DNA of 64,000 nucleotides from Phycisphaerales bacterium (GTDB taxonomy: Bacteria; Planctomycetota; Phycisphaerae; Phycisphaerales; UBA1924). Where the stretch lies: positions 62,001 through 126,000 of the forward strand of contig CANHCQ010000009.1 in NCBI GenBank assembly GCA_947459215.1, in the 5' to 3' direction. A model generated the notes under the pieces. That model had not been told where the DNA came from and did no database searches. It saw nothing but the letters and a program-made list of their open reading frames with translations. The position numbers were made by a program, and so were the translations under genes. Shown one piece after another: positions 26,189 through 34,975 of this stretch. The stretch's first letter is position 1, and each line of letters starts with the position of its first letter.

Positions 26189-26584
26189 ATGCCTGCCAAA
26201 ACCATCCTTGTGTGCGACGACGAGAGCGTGATCACGTTCATGCTCGCCTCGCGCTTCCGCGAGCTGGGGTACAACGTGCTCACAGGCTCCGACGGCGATG
26301 AGGGCTTCCGCCTCGCCAGTGAATCGATACCCGCCGCCGTCATCAGCGATTACCAGATGCCCGGCGTCGACGGCCTGCACTTCGCCAAGCGCCTCAAGCA
26401 GGACGCTCGCACCGCCGCAATCCCGGTCCTCATGCTCACCGCCCGAGGCCACCGCATCTCCCCGCGCGACCTGCAGGAAACCAACATCGTCCAGGTGATG
26501 CCCAAGCCCTTCAGCGCGAAAGAACTTGCCGCCATGGTGCTCGACATCTGCGGCCCCGCCAGCGACGAGCGTGCCGCCGCCTGA
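26189..26584 (+). CDS. Single-domain response regulator (CheY-like)
   Basis: A 131-residue receiver without an output domain. It has the acidic pair D10/D11 (VCDDES), the phosphoacceptor D54 (SDYQMPG), Thr in LTARG and Lys in MPKPFSAKEL. Such proteins signal by binding a partner. ATG 26189 is chosen because GAGAGG precedes it and the receiver fold starts there. It heads the rightward chain of signalling and secretion genes; the histidine kinase two genes downstream is the likely phosphodonor, and the HD-GYP protein 35 bases downstream a likely partner. Confidence 0.9.
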   Translation: MPAKTILVCDDESVITFMLASRFRELGYNVLTGSDGDEGFRLASESIPAAVISDYQMPGVDGLHFAKRLKQDARTAAIPVLMLTARGHRISPRDLQETNIVQVMPKPFSAKELAAMVLDICGPASDERAAA

Positions 26585-26619
26585 ACCGCCGACGCAGCCC
26601 CTCACCCCGCGAGACCCCG

Positions 26620-28065
26620 ATGAAGACCCCGAACCAGCAAGCCGCCGCGATCGTCAAGGCGTGCGAACGACTCCGCGATGCCGGCGTCGCCGCATGGCCC
26701 GTGCTCGCCGATGGGTCCATGCCCGGCGCCGACTCCGCCGCGGCTGTCGCGGCGAAAGCCCGAACCATCCCGGGCACTTGCGAGGCACACGGCTTCGCCT
26801 TTGTCGCTCCATTTCGCAATGAGCTCGCCGCGTGCGTGCGACTCGCATCCGGAGCCACGCTCGCGGGTGTTGAACGAACCGTCTCAGCACTGATCGACGA
26901 GCAGCGCCAGATCGCCGATCTGCGGAGCCTTGTCGAAGGTTTCAGCCAACGCCTCATGCAGTCGTACGAGGAGACCTACTCGCTTTTCCGCACGCTGCGT
27001 CTCGTCGCGTCCTCGCCGGATCCCGTGTGTCAGATCCGCCTCGTCTGCGCTAATGTGCAGCAGGCGTTGCCGTTCTCCTGGGTCGCCGTCGCCTTCCGCG
27101 ACGATCCCAAGATCGTCCCCGAGCTCCGTTCCCGCGTGTTCCTCGTCGGCGTCGCTCCGAGGCAGCAAGAAGTCGAGGCGGCGATCCTGAACAAGGCCGC
27201 TGCTCTTCTCGAGAACGAATGGACCAAGGTCCTCGTTCCCGGCAGGAGCACGGTGGCGACCCTCACCAACGCCGAAGCCGTTTGCGATCCGATCTCGCAC
27301 GACGATCACGTCATCGGCCTCCTCATCGCAGGCAACAAGATCAACGAAAACGGAGAGATCTCCAGCCCCGAGATGCAGTATCTCGACGCCGTCGCCGAGT
27401 TCATCGGTACGTTCCACGAGAACATGGCCCGCTACAGCGAACAGCGAGCGATGGCCATGGGCACGCTCGAGGCGATCACCGCCGCGATCGACGCGAAGGA
27501 CCCGTACACCCGCGGCCACTCCGAGCGAGTGGCGTACCTCGCTTGTGAGATCGCAAAGGCGATGGGGCTCTCGGAGGAGGACGCCGAGCGCGTCCGCATC
27601 TCCGGGCTCGTGCACGACGTCGGCAAGATCGGTGTCCCCGAGCGTGTGCTCTGCAAGGCCGGACGCCTCACCGACGAAGAATTCGGCCTCATCAAGCTTC
27701 ACCCCGAAACCGGTCACCGCATCCTCAAGGGCATCACCCTGCTCGAGCACGCCCTCGGCGGCGTCCTCCATCATCACGAACGAATCGACGGCCGTGGCTA
27801 CCCGCACGGCCTCAAGGGCGACGCCATACCGCTCACCGCCCGCATTATCGGGCTTGCCGACACCTTTGACGCCATGAGCTCCAACCGCGCGTATCGCCCG
27901 GCCATGCCGCGGGAAAAGGTCCTGGCAGAGATCGCCCGCTGCGCCGGCACCCAGCTCGACGCCGCCGTTGTCGCCGCGTTCTCCAAGGTCGATCTCCGCA
28001 GCTACGACGAGCTGATGACGCGTCAGGCAACCGCGGCGGGCGTGCTCTTTCAGCAGGCAGCCTGA
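26620..28065 (+). CDS. GAF and HD-GYP domain protein, probable c-di-GMP phosphodiesterase
   Basis: A 481-residue cytoplasmic signalling protein. Residues 110-270 resemble a GAF sensor domain (RTLRLVASSPDPVCQIRLVC, then FSWVAVAF). The HD-GYP domain follows: GHSERVAYLA, the HD pair H332-D333 in HDVGKIGVPE, HPETGHRIL, and HHERIDGRGYP with the GYP at 393-395. All metal-binding and GYP positions are present, so it should hydrolyse c-di-GMP to pGpG or GMP. It lies between a receiver protein and a histidine kinase, and upstream of a GspE with a c-di-GMP-binding domain, which makes local c-di-GMP control of the secretion ATPase plausible. Confidence 0.92.
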   Translation: MKTPNQQAAAIVKACERLRDAGVAAWPVLADGSMPGADSAAAVAAKARTIPGTCEAHGFAFVAPFRNELAACVRLASGATLAGVERTVSALIDEQRQIADLRSLVEGFSQRLMQSYEETYSLFRTLRLVASSPDPVCQIRLVCANVQQALPFSWVAVAFRDDPKIVPELRSRVFLVGVAPRQQEVEAAILNKAAALLENEWTKVLVPGRSTVATLTNAEAVCDPISHDDHVIGLLIAGNKINENGEISSPEMQYLDAVAEFIGTFHENMARYSEQRAMAMGTLEAITAAIDAKDPYTRGHSERVAYLACEIAKAMGLSEEDAERVRISGLVHDVGKIGVPERVLCKAGRLTDEEFGLIKLHPETGHRILKGITLLEHALGGVLHHHERIDGRGYPHGLKGDAIPLTARIIGLADTFDAMSSNRAYRPAMPREKVLAEIARCAGTQLDAAVVAAFSKVDLRSYDELMTRQATAAGVLFQQAA

Positions 28066-28166
28066 CGGGGCAAACACCCTGCGACCGAGTTTCAGTCGCG
28101 CTCCGCACTGACCGATATCGAAGATACCGAGAAGTCTGCCCGCCCAACGGGCCGGAGTTGCCGCGC

Positions 28167-29972
28167 GTGCGTCGTTCGCTTCGCCAGTTCGTTCCTCGTG
28201 AGCCGTCGATGGTCGGCCTTGCCTATGTGGGCGTGGCCGCCCTCGTTGCCGGCGCGACGGTCGGTGCTTGGTGGAGCGTTCACGCGCACGAAACGCACGT
28301 ACAACGTCAGGCCTCAGCCCAGCGAGGCGACGCGATCGCCGCCGCGCTTCGCGATCATGTTGCCGCCAAGGCCAAGGCCGACGACTTCGGTGCCGTTCGC
28401 GCCCTCCTCGCCGATCTCGCCGCTTCGCAGAGCCTCTCCGCCGCACGCGTTACTCTGGGCGACGGCACGGTCGTCGCCGACGGTCGTGAAGCCGCATCCA
28501 TCATCAGCAAGATCCCGGAGCGCTGGCCCTCAACCGCGAACACGATCAGCGATGGCCCGACCCGCCGCGCGGTTCTCGATGTGCCGGGCAGGGGCCCGCT
28601 CGTCATCGAGATCAACGCCGGCGAGCCGACCGGCGCGATGACCGACCTGGAGTTCTTCATCCTCGCTGGCGGCGCCGCGGTGGTTGTCGCCACGCTCGCC
28701 ATCGGCCTTGCCGCCCGCCGACGCACCCGCTCCCTCGCCGAAGTCGGCGATGCGCTCGCCGCTTTCGCGTCGGGAGAGACAGATCTCGGGGCTCTGCACG
28801 TCCGCGAGACCGGCGCTGGCAGCGGCGATGCCTGGAACCGCCTGCTCAACGAACTCGCCACGCTTCGCATCCGCCGCCGTGTCGAGGACGCGTCCGAGCG
28901 CCGCACAGTCGCCAACGCCGCACCTGCGACCGACGACATCGTGCCTCGCGTCGCCGACGCGCTTTGGATTGGTCTCATCGGTCTCGAGTCCGACCTGCGT
29001 ATCCGCTACTGCAACGGCGCCGCCGGCATCTTCCTCGGCTCCACCCGGGACAAGCTCATCGGCAAGGCGATCTCCGACTGCTTCTCCGATCCCGCGGCCG
29101 CCGCCGAGCTCGCCAAGGTCGGCGACGGGCGCACACGCGCCCGTCAGGTCTTCGAGACCCGCGTCGGCGAGGGCGACGGTGCCACCGTGCTCCGCGTCAG
29201 CGTTCGCGGCCTGACCACGGGCGGTGCCATGCTCGCGCTCGAGGACGTGACACAGCAGCGCATCGCGGATCGTTCCCGCAACGCCTTCGTTGAGCAGGCG
29301 ACGCACGAACTCCGCACGCCGCTGACCAATATCCGCTTGTGCATGGAGGAGCTGCTCGACGCTCCCGACCTCGAGCCGGCCAAGCGTGCGCAGCACCTGA
29401 ACGTCGTGAATCAGGAAGTCCGCCGCCTCGAACGCATTGTTGGCGACATGCTCTCCATCTCTGAGATCGAAGCCGGCACCCTGCAGCTCGCACCCGACGA
29501 CGTCCGCCTCGCCCCGATGTTCGAGGAAATCCAGACCGATTTCACCACCCAGGCCAAGACCAAGAACCTCCGGCTCACCTTCGCGATGCCCCCCAAGCTG
29601 CCGACCATGGTCGGCGACCGCGACAAGCTCACGCTCGCCATCACCAACGTGCTGGGCAACGCCATCAAGTACACCCCCGAGGGCGGCGACGTCACCGTCA
29701 GTGTCCGCGCCGACGACAAAGAGCTCATCGTCCAGATCGCCGACACCGGCATCGGCATGTCCCCCGAGGACGCCGCCAAGGTCTTCGAGCGCTTCTACCG
29801 GGCGAAGGACCCCCGCGTCTCCAAGATCACTGGCACCGGTCTGGGTCTTGCCCTCGCTCGCGATGTCGTCAAGCTCCACGGCGGAGACATCGGCGTCGAG
29901 TCCGTCAAGGACAAGGGGTCCACGTTCACCATCCGCGTGCCGCTCGGTGCCCCGCTGCGTCACGCCGCCTAA
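28167..29972 (+). CDS. Membrane sensor histidine kinase with PAS domain
   Basis: About 601 residues. A first helix (VGLAYVGVAALVAGATVGAWW), a periplasmic region of about 130 residues, and a second helix (FFILAGGAAVVVATLAIGLA) give a classical sensor layout. A HAMP-like stretch and PAS domain follow, then the dimerisation helix with the phospho-accepting His in ATHELRTPLTNIR (about residue 380) and the ATPase domain: N box NVLGNAIKYTPEGG, G1 ADTGIGMS, F box FERFYR, G2 GTGLGLALA. GTG 28167 is chosen because GGAG lies nine bases upstream; TTG 28158 and ATG 28209 are alternatives. Followed 12 bases later by the STAS gene. Confidence 0.93.
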   Translation: MRRSLRQFVPREPSMVGLAYVGVAALVAGATVGAWWSVHAHETHVQRQASAQRGDAIAAALRDHVAAKAKADDFGAVRALLADLAASQSLSAARVTLGDGTVVADGREAASIISKIPERWPSTANTISDGPTRRAVLDVPGRGPLVIEINAGEPTGAMTDLEFFILAGGAAVVVATLAIGLAARRRTRSLAEVGDALAAFASGETDLGALHVRETGAGSGDAWNRLLNELATLRIRRRVEDASERRTVANAAPATDDIVPRVADALWIGLIGLESDLRIRYCNGAAGIFLGSTRDKLIGKAISDCFSDPAAAAELAKVGDGRTRARQVFETRVGEGDGATVLRVSVRGLTTGGAMLALEDVTQQRIADRSRNAFVEQATHELRTPLTNIRLCMEELLDAPDLEPAKRAQHLNVVNQEVRRLERIVGDMLSISEIEAGTLQLAPDDVRLAPMFEEIQTDFTTQAKTKNLRLTFAMPPKLPTMVGDRDKLTLAITNVLGNAIKYTPEGGDVTVSVRADDKELIVQIADTGIGMSPEDAAKVFERFYRAKDPRVSKITGTGLGLALARDVVKLHGGDIGVESVKDKGSTFTIRVPLGAPLRHAA

Positions 29973-29984
29973 GGAGCCTTCGCC

Positions 29985-30320
29985 GTGGAGATCCGAACGC
30001 AGCAACACGGTGCCGTCAAGGCGATTGTGCCCCAGGGCGCGATCTGCCAGGGCGATGCCGCCGCGTTCGAGAACGAGGTCGCCCGCGAACTCCAGTCCAA
30101 CATGGGACGCTGCGTCGTCGATCTCTCCGCCACGCCCTTCGTCGACAGCCAGGGCCTGGAGGCGATGCTCAACCTCACCGAGCGCCTCGGCGACGCCGGC
30201 CGCCTCCTCAAGCTCTGCGGCGTGGGCGACACCGTCCGTGAGATCCTCAACGTCACCGATCTTGCCGATCAGTTCGAGCTCTATGAAGACGTCGGCGCGG
30301 CCGTCAGGAGCTTCCTGTGA
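29985..30320 (+). CDS. STAS domain protein (anti-sigma factor antagonist type)
   Basis: A 111-residue STAS protein of the SpoIIAA type, whose members are switched by phosphorylation of a conserved Ser and bind a kinase or other partner. S55 in FVDSQGLEAML is that residue. GTG 29985 has AAGGAG eight bases upstream. Its stop overlaps the GspE start (GTGA at 30317-30320), so the two are translated in step. No sigma factor or SpoIIAB-like kinase is nearby; a regulatory contact with the kinase or ATPase encoded alongside is a more likely role. Confidence 0.9.
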   Translation: MEIRTQQHGAVKAIVPQGAICQGDAAAFENEVARELQSNMGRCVVDLSATPFVDSQGLEAMLNLTERLGDAGRLLKLCGVGDTVREILNVTDLADQFELYEDVGAAVRSFL

Positions 30321-32065
30321 GCTCCGAAGCCCCACGCATCCGTCTCGGCGACGCCCTGCTCAAAGCCGGCGTCATCAACGAGCAGCAACTCACCCGCGCC
30401 CTCGCCGAGCAGGCCCGCACCAACCGCATGCTCGGCGAACTGCTCATCGAGCAGGGCGTCATCACGCCGCACGTCTTCCTTGAGACGCTCGCGACCACGC
30501 TCGGCGTCCGCTGCGTGCACCTCCGCCACGGCCTGATCGACCCTCAGGTCTTCAAGCTCGTCGGTGCCGAAGAGTGCGAACGCCTGCGGGTCGTCCCGAT
30601 GTTCAAGGTCCGCGACAGGCTCACCGTCGCGATGGCAGAGCCCCAGAGCCTGCCCACCATCGACCGCCTGCGCACGATCGCGAATTGCAAGATCCGCCCG
30701 GTGCTCGCGCTCGAGCCGAACATCCTCGAGTTCGTCAAGAAGTACTCCTGCGGCGACGTCAACGTCGACGCCTTCCTCACCTCCCTCGCGGAGTCCGACC
30801 TCGAAGTTGTCGAGCGCGAGAGCGTCGATGAAGGACCGGCCACCGATCTCGACAAACTCGTCGCCGGCAGCCCGATCATCAACCTCGTCAACGTCGCGCT
30901 GCTCACCGCCGTGCGCGACGGCGCCAGCGACATCCACATCGAGCCCGATCGCAAGGGCACCCGCATCCGTTACCGCGTCGACGGCGTGCTCCGAGACCTC
31001 ATGAAGCCACCTCCGGGCATGCACGCCTCGATCGTCTCGCGGGTCAAGGTCATCGGCAAGATGGACATCGCCGAGAAGCGCCTGCCCCAGGAGGGCCGCG
31101 TCCGCATCGTCGCCGAAGGCCGCGAGATCGATCTCCGCGTCTCCTCGATGCCCACGCTGCTGGGCGAGAAGATCGTCGTCCGCGTCCTCGACAAGTCTAA
31201 CCTCCGTGTCCGCATGAGCGACCTGGGCTTCCGCGCCGAAGCGCTCGCAACCTTCACACGCGTGCTCGAACGCCCGCACGGCCTGGTGCTCGTCACCGGC
31301 CCGACCGGCAGCGGAAAGACCACCACGCTCTACTCCGCGCTCGATCTGCTCCGCAGCCCCGATGTGAACATCCTCACCGTCGAGGACCCGGTCGAGTACC
31401 AGCTCGAACTCATCAACCAGATCCAGACCAACGAGGCGATCGGCTTCAACTTCGCCCGCGCGCTCCGCAGCATCCTCCGCCAGGACCCCGACATCATCAT
31501 GGTCGGCGAGATCCGCGATCAGGAAACCGCCCGCGTCGCCGTCCAGGCCGCACTCACCGGCCACCTCGTGCTCGCCACGCTGCACACCAACGACGCTCCC
31601 AGCACTGTCGCCCGCCTCGCCGACATGTCGATCGAGAAGTATCTGATCTCAAGCGCCCTCAACGGCGTCGTCGCCCAGCGCCTCGCGCGCACGATCTGCC
31701 AGGCGTGCGCAACCAAGTACTACCCCGCCGAGGACGTTCTCGCCGACGCCGGCCTGTCGGATCAGGTCGGCCGCCCGTTCCGCAAGGGCGAAGGGTGCCG
31801 CGTCTGCCACGACACCGGCTTCAAGGGACGACTGGGCATCTACGAAGTCATGGAAGTCTCCTCCGCGCTCAAGCGGCTCATCTACGCCGGCTCCGCCACG
31901 CACGAACTCCGTGCGCAGCTCGGGCGCGACGGGTTCCTCACGCTCCGCCAGGAAGGCGTGCTGCTCGCGATGGATGGCAAGACCAGCCTCGAAGAAGTCA
32001 TCCGTGTCACCCACGTCGACGACGAGGGCGCTGTGCCCGTTCCGAAAGCCAGGGCCGCCGCATGA
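30317..32065 (+). CDS. gspE: GspE/PilB-type secretion ATPase with MshEN c-di-GMP-binding domain
   Basis: Cytoplasmic hexameric ATPase that drives pseudopilus assembly. The 582 residues open with two MshEN motifs of 24 residues, R9-Q32 (RLGDALLKAGVINEQQL plus ALAEQ) and M38-T61 (LGELLIEQGVITPHVF onward), separated by exactly five residues, the arrangement that binds c-di-GMP in MshE. The catalytic core has Walker A GPTGSGKTTT, the Asp box EDPVEYQ, Walker B DIIMVGEIRD and the His box TGHLVLATLHTND. Zinc-binding pairs CQAC and CRVC lie near residues 460 and 495. Its start overlaps the STAS stop and its stop overlaps the GspF start (ATGA). Confidence 0.95.
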   Translation: MSSEAPRIRLGDALLKAGVINEQQLTRALAEQARTNRMLGELLIEQGVITPHVFLETLATTLGVRCVHLRHGLIDPQVFKLVGAEECERLRVVPMFKVRDRLTVAMAEPQSLPTIDRLRTIANCKIRPVLALEPNILEFVKKYSCGDVNVDAFLTSLAESDLEVVERESVDEGPATDLDKLVAGSPIINLVNVALLTAVRDGASDIHIEPDRKGTRIRYRVDGVLRDLMKPPPGMHASIVSRVKVIGKMDIAEKRLPQEGRVRIVAEGREIDLRVSSMPTLLGEKIVVRVLDKSNLRVRMSDLGFRAEALATFTRVLERPHGLVLVTGPTGSGKTTTLYSALDLLRSPDVNILTVEDPVEYQLELINQIQTNEAIGFNFARALRSILRQDPDIIMVGEIRDQETARVAVQAALTGHLVLATLHTNDAPSTVARLADMSIEKYLISSALNGVVAQRLARTICQACATKYYPAEDVLADAGLSDQVGRPFRKGEGCRVCHDTGFKGRLGIYEVMEVSSALKRLIYAGSATHELRAQLGRDGFLTLRQEGVLLAMDGKTSLEEVIRVTHVDDEGAVPVPKARAAA

Positions 32066-33288
32066 GCTACGCATACAACGGCTTTGACGCCGGCGGCAAG
32101 CCCATCACCGGCACCATCGACGCATCGGGCGCCGCCGAGGCGATCGAAGCCCTCCGCAAGCGCGGCATCTTCACCACCAGCGTGCAGGCCACCGATGCAG
32201 GCGTCGCCAGTGCAGCAGCCATCGTCCGCGGCGGCCACGCCGGGCTGCAGGACATCAGCCAGTTCTACCGCCAGCTCTCCGTGCTCATTGCCACCAAGAC
32301 ACCGCTGCTGCAGGCACTGATCGTTGTCGAGAAGCAGACCAAGGCCCCGTCGCTCCGTGCCACGGTGGGGGAACTGCGCAGACGCGTCGAAGAGGGCGAG
32401 TCCCTCGCCGCCGCGATGGCTTCCAATCCCGGAGTGTTCGACACCGTCGCCCGCAGCATGGTTGCCGCGGGCGAGACCGCCGGCATGCTCGACAAGATGC
32501 TCGCGTCGCTCGCCGTATTGGTGCGCCGCCAGCTCACCGTGCGCCGCCAGGTGGTCGGCACGCTGACCTATCCCGTCATTCTCATCACCGTCTCGTTCTG
32601 TGTCGTGATCGCGCTGCTCGTCGCCGTGCTGCCGCAGTTCGCCGAGATGTTCAAGTCGCTCCAGACGCCGCTGCCGCCGACGACCAAGCTGCTCATGTGG
32701 GTCGGCGAGATGCTGCGAGCACAGTGGATGTTCGTCGTTCCCGTCGCCCTCGCTGCGGGGTTCGGCCTCTTTCGACTCGTCCGTTCCCCCAGGGGCCTTG
32801 GCGCGATCGACGCGTACCTCGTCGCCGCACCGCGCATCGGCCCGATGCGGCGCAGCTTCGCGGTCGCGTCGTTCTGCCGTCTGCTCGGCACGCTCATCGA
32901 CGCCCGCGTCCCGATGCTCGATGCCATCCGTCTCACCCGTGAATCGATCCGCTGCAAGCCCTACGCCGATCTCCTGCTCACCGCCGAGGCCGCCGTCGAG
33001 CGCGGTCAGCCCCTCGCCGACGCACTGACGAACGATGCCCTCGTCGATCCCGCCGTCACCGCCGCGATCTCCAGCGGCGAGCGCTCCGGCCGCGTCGGGC
33101 CCGTCCTGCTCCAGGTCGCCGAGTTCATGGACGAGGACAACGAGCAGTTCATGAAGCTGCTCTCCACCATCCTCGAACCGCTCGTCCTCGCCGTCGTCGG
33201 CATCCTCGTCGGCGGCATCGCCATCAGCATGTTCCTGCCCCTCTTCGATCTCGCTGCCACCGCCGGCGGTCCCGGAGGTGCACCATGA
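32062..33288 (+). CDS. gspF: GspF/PilC-type inner-membrane platform protein
   Basis: A 408-residue polytopic protein forming the membrane platform that the GspE ATPase turns or moves. It has two repeated T2SF domains: the first around FYRQLSVLIATKTPLLQAL and GETAGMLDKMLASLA, the second around FCRLLGTLIDARVPMLDAI and GERSGRVGPVL. Three helices are visible (about residues 168-195, 222-245 and 375-398). The N-terminus MSYAYNGFDAGGKPITG is typical. ATG 32062 overlaps the GspE stop and its own stop overlaps the next start (ATGA). Confidence 0.95.
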   Translation: MSYAYNGFDAGGKPITGTIDASGAAEAIEALRKRGIFTTSVQATDAGVASAAAIVRGGHAGLQDISQFYRQLSVLIATKTPLLQALIVVEKQTKAPSLRATVGELRRRVEEGESLAAAMASNPGVFDTVARSMVAAGETAGMLDKMLASLAVLVRRQLTVRRQVVGTLTYPVILITVSFCVVIALLVAVLPQFAEMFKSLQTPLPPTTKLLMWVGEMLRAQWMFVVPVALAAGFGLFRLVRSPRGLGAIDAYLVAAPRIGPMRRSFAVASFCRLLGTLIDARVPMLDAIRLTRESIRCKPYADLLLTAEAAVERGQPLADALTNDALVDPAVTAAISSGERSGRVGPVLLQVAEFMDEDNEQFMKLLSTILEPLVLAVVGILVGGIAISMFLPLFDLAATAGGPGGAP

Positions 33289-34340
33289 TGGCCCCGCGCT
33301 TCGGCCCAATCGGCGTCGAGCTCAGCCCACGCAGCGTGCGTCTCGCCCAGCTCCGCTTCGACGGCGCTCGAGCCACGCTCCAGGCACTCGCCGAGTTCCG
33401 TCGCCTCGACGAGAACTCCCCGTTGCCGGCCGAGGCGACCCGCATCGCCGGCGTGCTCCGGCGTTGCGGCTTCGTCGGCGGACGCATGGCCGTCTGCCTC
33501 GGCCCCGATCAGGTGCTCGCCGCCGAGATGGAGCTTCCGCCTGTGGCCTCCGGCGCGCCGGTGCAGCAGCTCGCCGCTGCCGAACTCGGCCGCGCGTACA
33601 GGCAAGACCCCGGTGCGCTCGAAGTGGCGGTCTGGGAGATCCCCGTCCCCGCTCGTCAGGCCGGCGCCGCGACCTGCATGGCCACCGCGTGCACCCACGA
33701 CACGAGCAACGCGATCATCGGGGCCTTCGATCACGCGGGCCTTGACGTTCGTCGCGTCGAACCCCGTGAGATCGCCCTCGGCCGCGCCTGCCTCCCGAAG
33801 CTCGCCGGCAACGGCGCCATCACGCTCATCGTCTCGCTCCGCCACCGCGGCTCGCGATTGCTCGCCGTTCAGAACCACACCATCGTCCTCGATCGCGCGC
33901 TCGAGCCCGGCGACCTCCACCGCGTCTATCACGACACCGCCGACGCCAGCGGCCTCGAGCCCGCCGACGCCCCCGAACTGCTCTCCGCCGTCCTCGGCGA
34001 CGACGACCGATTCGACGTCCCCGACCACGTCCGTCGCGCCGTCCGCGCCTCGCTCGACCGCTTCGGGTCCGGCCTCATCGAAGAGATCAACACCGCCTGC
34101 GGCTACGTCGGTCGTCGATTCGGCGGCCGCGAGGTCGCACGCATGGTTGTCGCCTCCGACGGGCCCGAAGCCCCGCCCATCGCCGACCTCTTGGGCGCCG
34201 TGACGTCGCTCGACACCAGCGCCTGCTCCATCGCCGACATCGCTGATGTGCCGCCGATGCTCCGCACCCTCGCCAGCCGCGGAGGATTCCTCGCCGCCGT
34301 CGGTGCGGGATACGCCCGCCGGAAGGGGGACACATGCTGA
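33285..34340 (+). CDS. pilM: PilM-like actin-fold assembly protein
   Basis: A 351-residue protein with the start GPIGVELSPRSVRLAQL, the phosphate-1 loop of the PilM/FtsA actin fold. Further parts are VAVWEIPVPA in the PilM-type middle, FGSGLIEEINTACGYVGRRF near the connect-2 region, and a C-terminal IADLLGAV segment. In type IV pili PilM is a cytoplasmic ring that grips the N-terminal tail of PilN; here the next genes look like PilN and PilO. The start overlaps GspF by four bases and the stop overlaps the next gene by seven. Confidence 0.85.
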   Translation: MMAPRFGPIGVELSPRSVRLAQLRFDGARATLQALAEFRRLDENSPLPAEATRIAGVLRRCGFVGGRMAVCLGPDQVLAAEMELPPVASGAPVQQLAAAELGRAYRQDPGALEVAVWEIPVPARQAGAATCMATACTHDTSNAIIGAFDHAGLDVRRVEPREIALGRACLPKLAGNGAITLIVSLRHRGSRLLAVQNHTIVLDRALEPGDLHRVYHDTADASGLEPADAPELLSAVLGDDDRFDVPDHVRRAVRASLDRFGSGLIEEINTACGYVGRRFGGREVARMVVASDGPEAPPIADLLGAVTSLDTSACSIADIADVPPMLRTLASRGGFLAAVGAGYARRKGDTC

Positions 34341-34975
34341 CCGCAAACCTCCTTCCCATGGCCCGCCGCCGCGTCTCGGCCCGGGAAGACCGCATCGTTG
34401 CCTGGACCATTGGCACCGGGCTGCTCGCTTGCGCGCTCGGCATTGCGACCGCCACAATCCGAGTCTCAACGCGATCATCCACCGCCGCGGCAACCGCCCG
34501 TGAACTCGCCGGTGTCGACGCCGAGCTCGTTCAGCTCGCGACGCTCGTCGATGAATCCAAGTCCCGCGCCCACAAAGCCGAATCCCACCTGGCCGCCGCT
34601 CGCGCGATCGCCGACCATCCCGACTGGAGCCTGCTGCTGAATCTGCTCGGCACGCTCCGCGGCGATCACATCGACTTGGCCCGCGTCGCGCTCGGGTACC
34701 GCAAGCCCGACGCCAACGCCAACGCCAACGCCAACGCCAACGCCAACGCCAACGCCAATATCAGGCCCGACGCCCGCCAAGCCCGCGGCTACTGGATCCG
34801 CATCACCGGTCAGGCTCTCGATCAGGCTGCCGTCGCCAATTTCGCCGTCCGCCTCGAGGGCGCCGGCCTTTTCGACAAGGTGACCCTCACCGAGTCCAGG
34901 AAGGGCGCCGCCGAGAACGCCCTCGTCGAGTTCCAGATCGACGCGTCCATCGACGATGCCGGAGGTGCCCGATGA
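34334..34975 (+). CDS. PilN-like membrane protein with a repeated Asn-Ala segment
   Basis: A 213-residue bitopic protein. It begins MLTANLLPMARRRVSA, the short cytoplasmic tail typical of PilN (NLLP followed by basic residues), then one helix (TIGTGLLACALGIATATI), a coiled coil (about residues 48-90) and a small alpha/beta domain (WIRITGQALDQAAVANF). Residues about 126-142 are eight Ala-Asn pairs encoded by a 6-bp tandem repeat at 34711-34758, placed in a loop before the final domain. Overlaps pilM by seven bases and the next gene by four. Confidence 0.8.
   Translation: MLTANLLPMARRRVSAREDRIVAWTIGTGLLACALGIATATIRVSTRSSTAAATARELAGVDAELVQLATLVDESKSRAHKAESHLAAARAIADHPDWSLLLNLLGTLRGDHIDLARVALGYRKPDANANANANANANANANIRPDARQARGYWIRITGQALDQAAVANFAVRLEGAGLFDKVTLTESRKGAAENALVEFQIDASIDDAGGAR
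34711..34758. repeat. 6-bp tandem repeat, eight copies, inside the PilN-like gene
   Basis: Eight perfect copies of CGCCAA. The unit is a multiple of three, so copy-number change would alter the length of an Ala-Asn spacer without breaking the frame. Confidence 0.95.

Noticed and set aside
25543..26343. Upstream extension of the GspJ-like frame
   Set aside because: The prepilin processing motif and GTGA overlap place the start at 25539; the extension overlaps the GspH-like gene in another frame and has no protein pattern.
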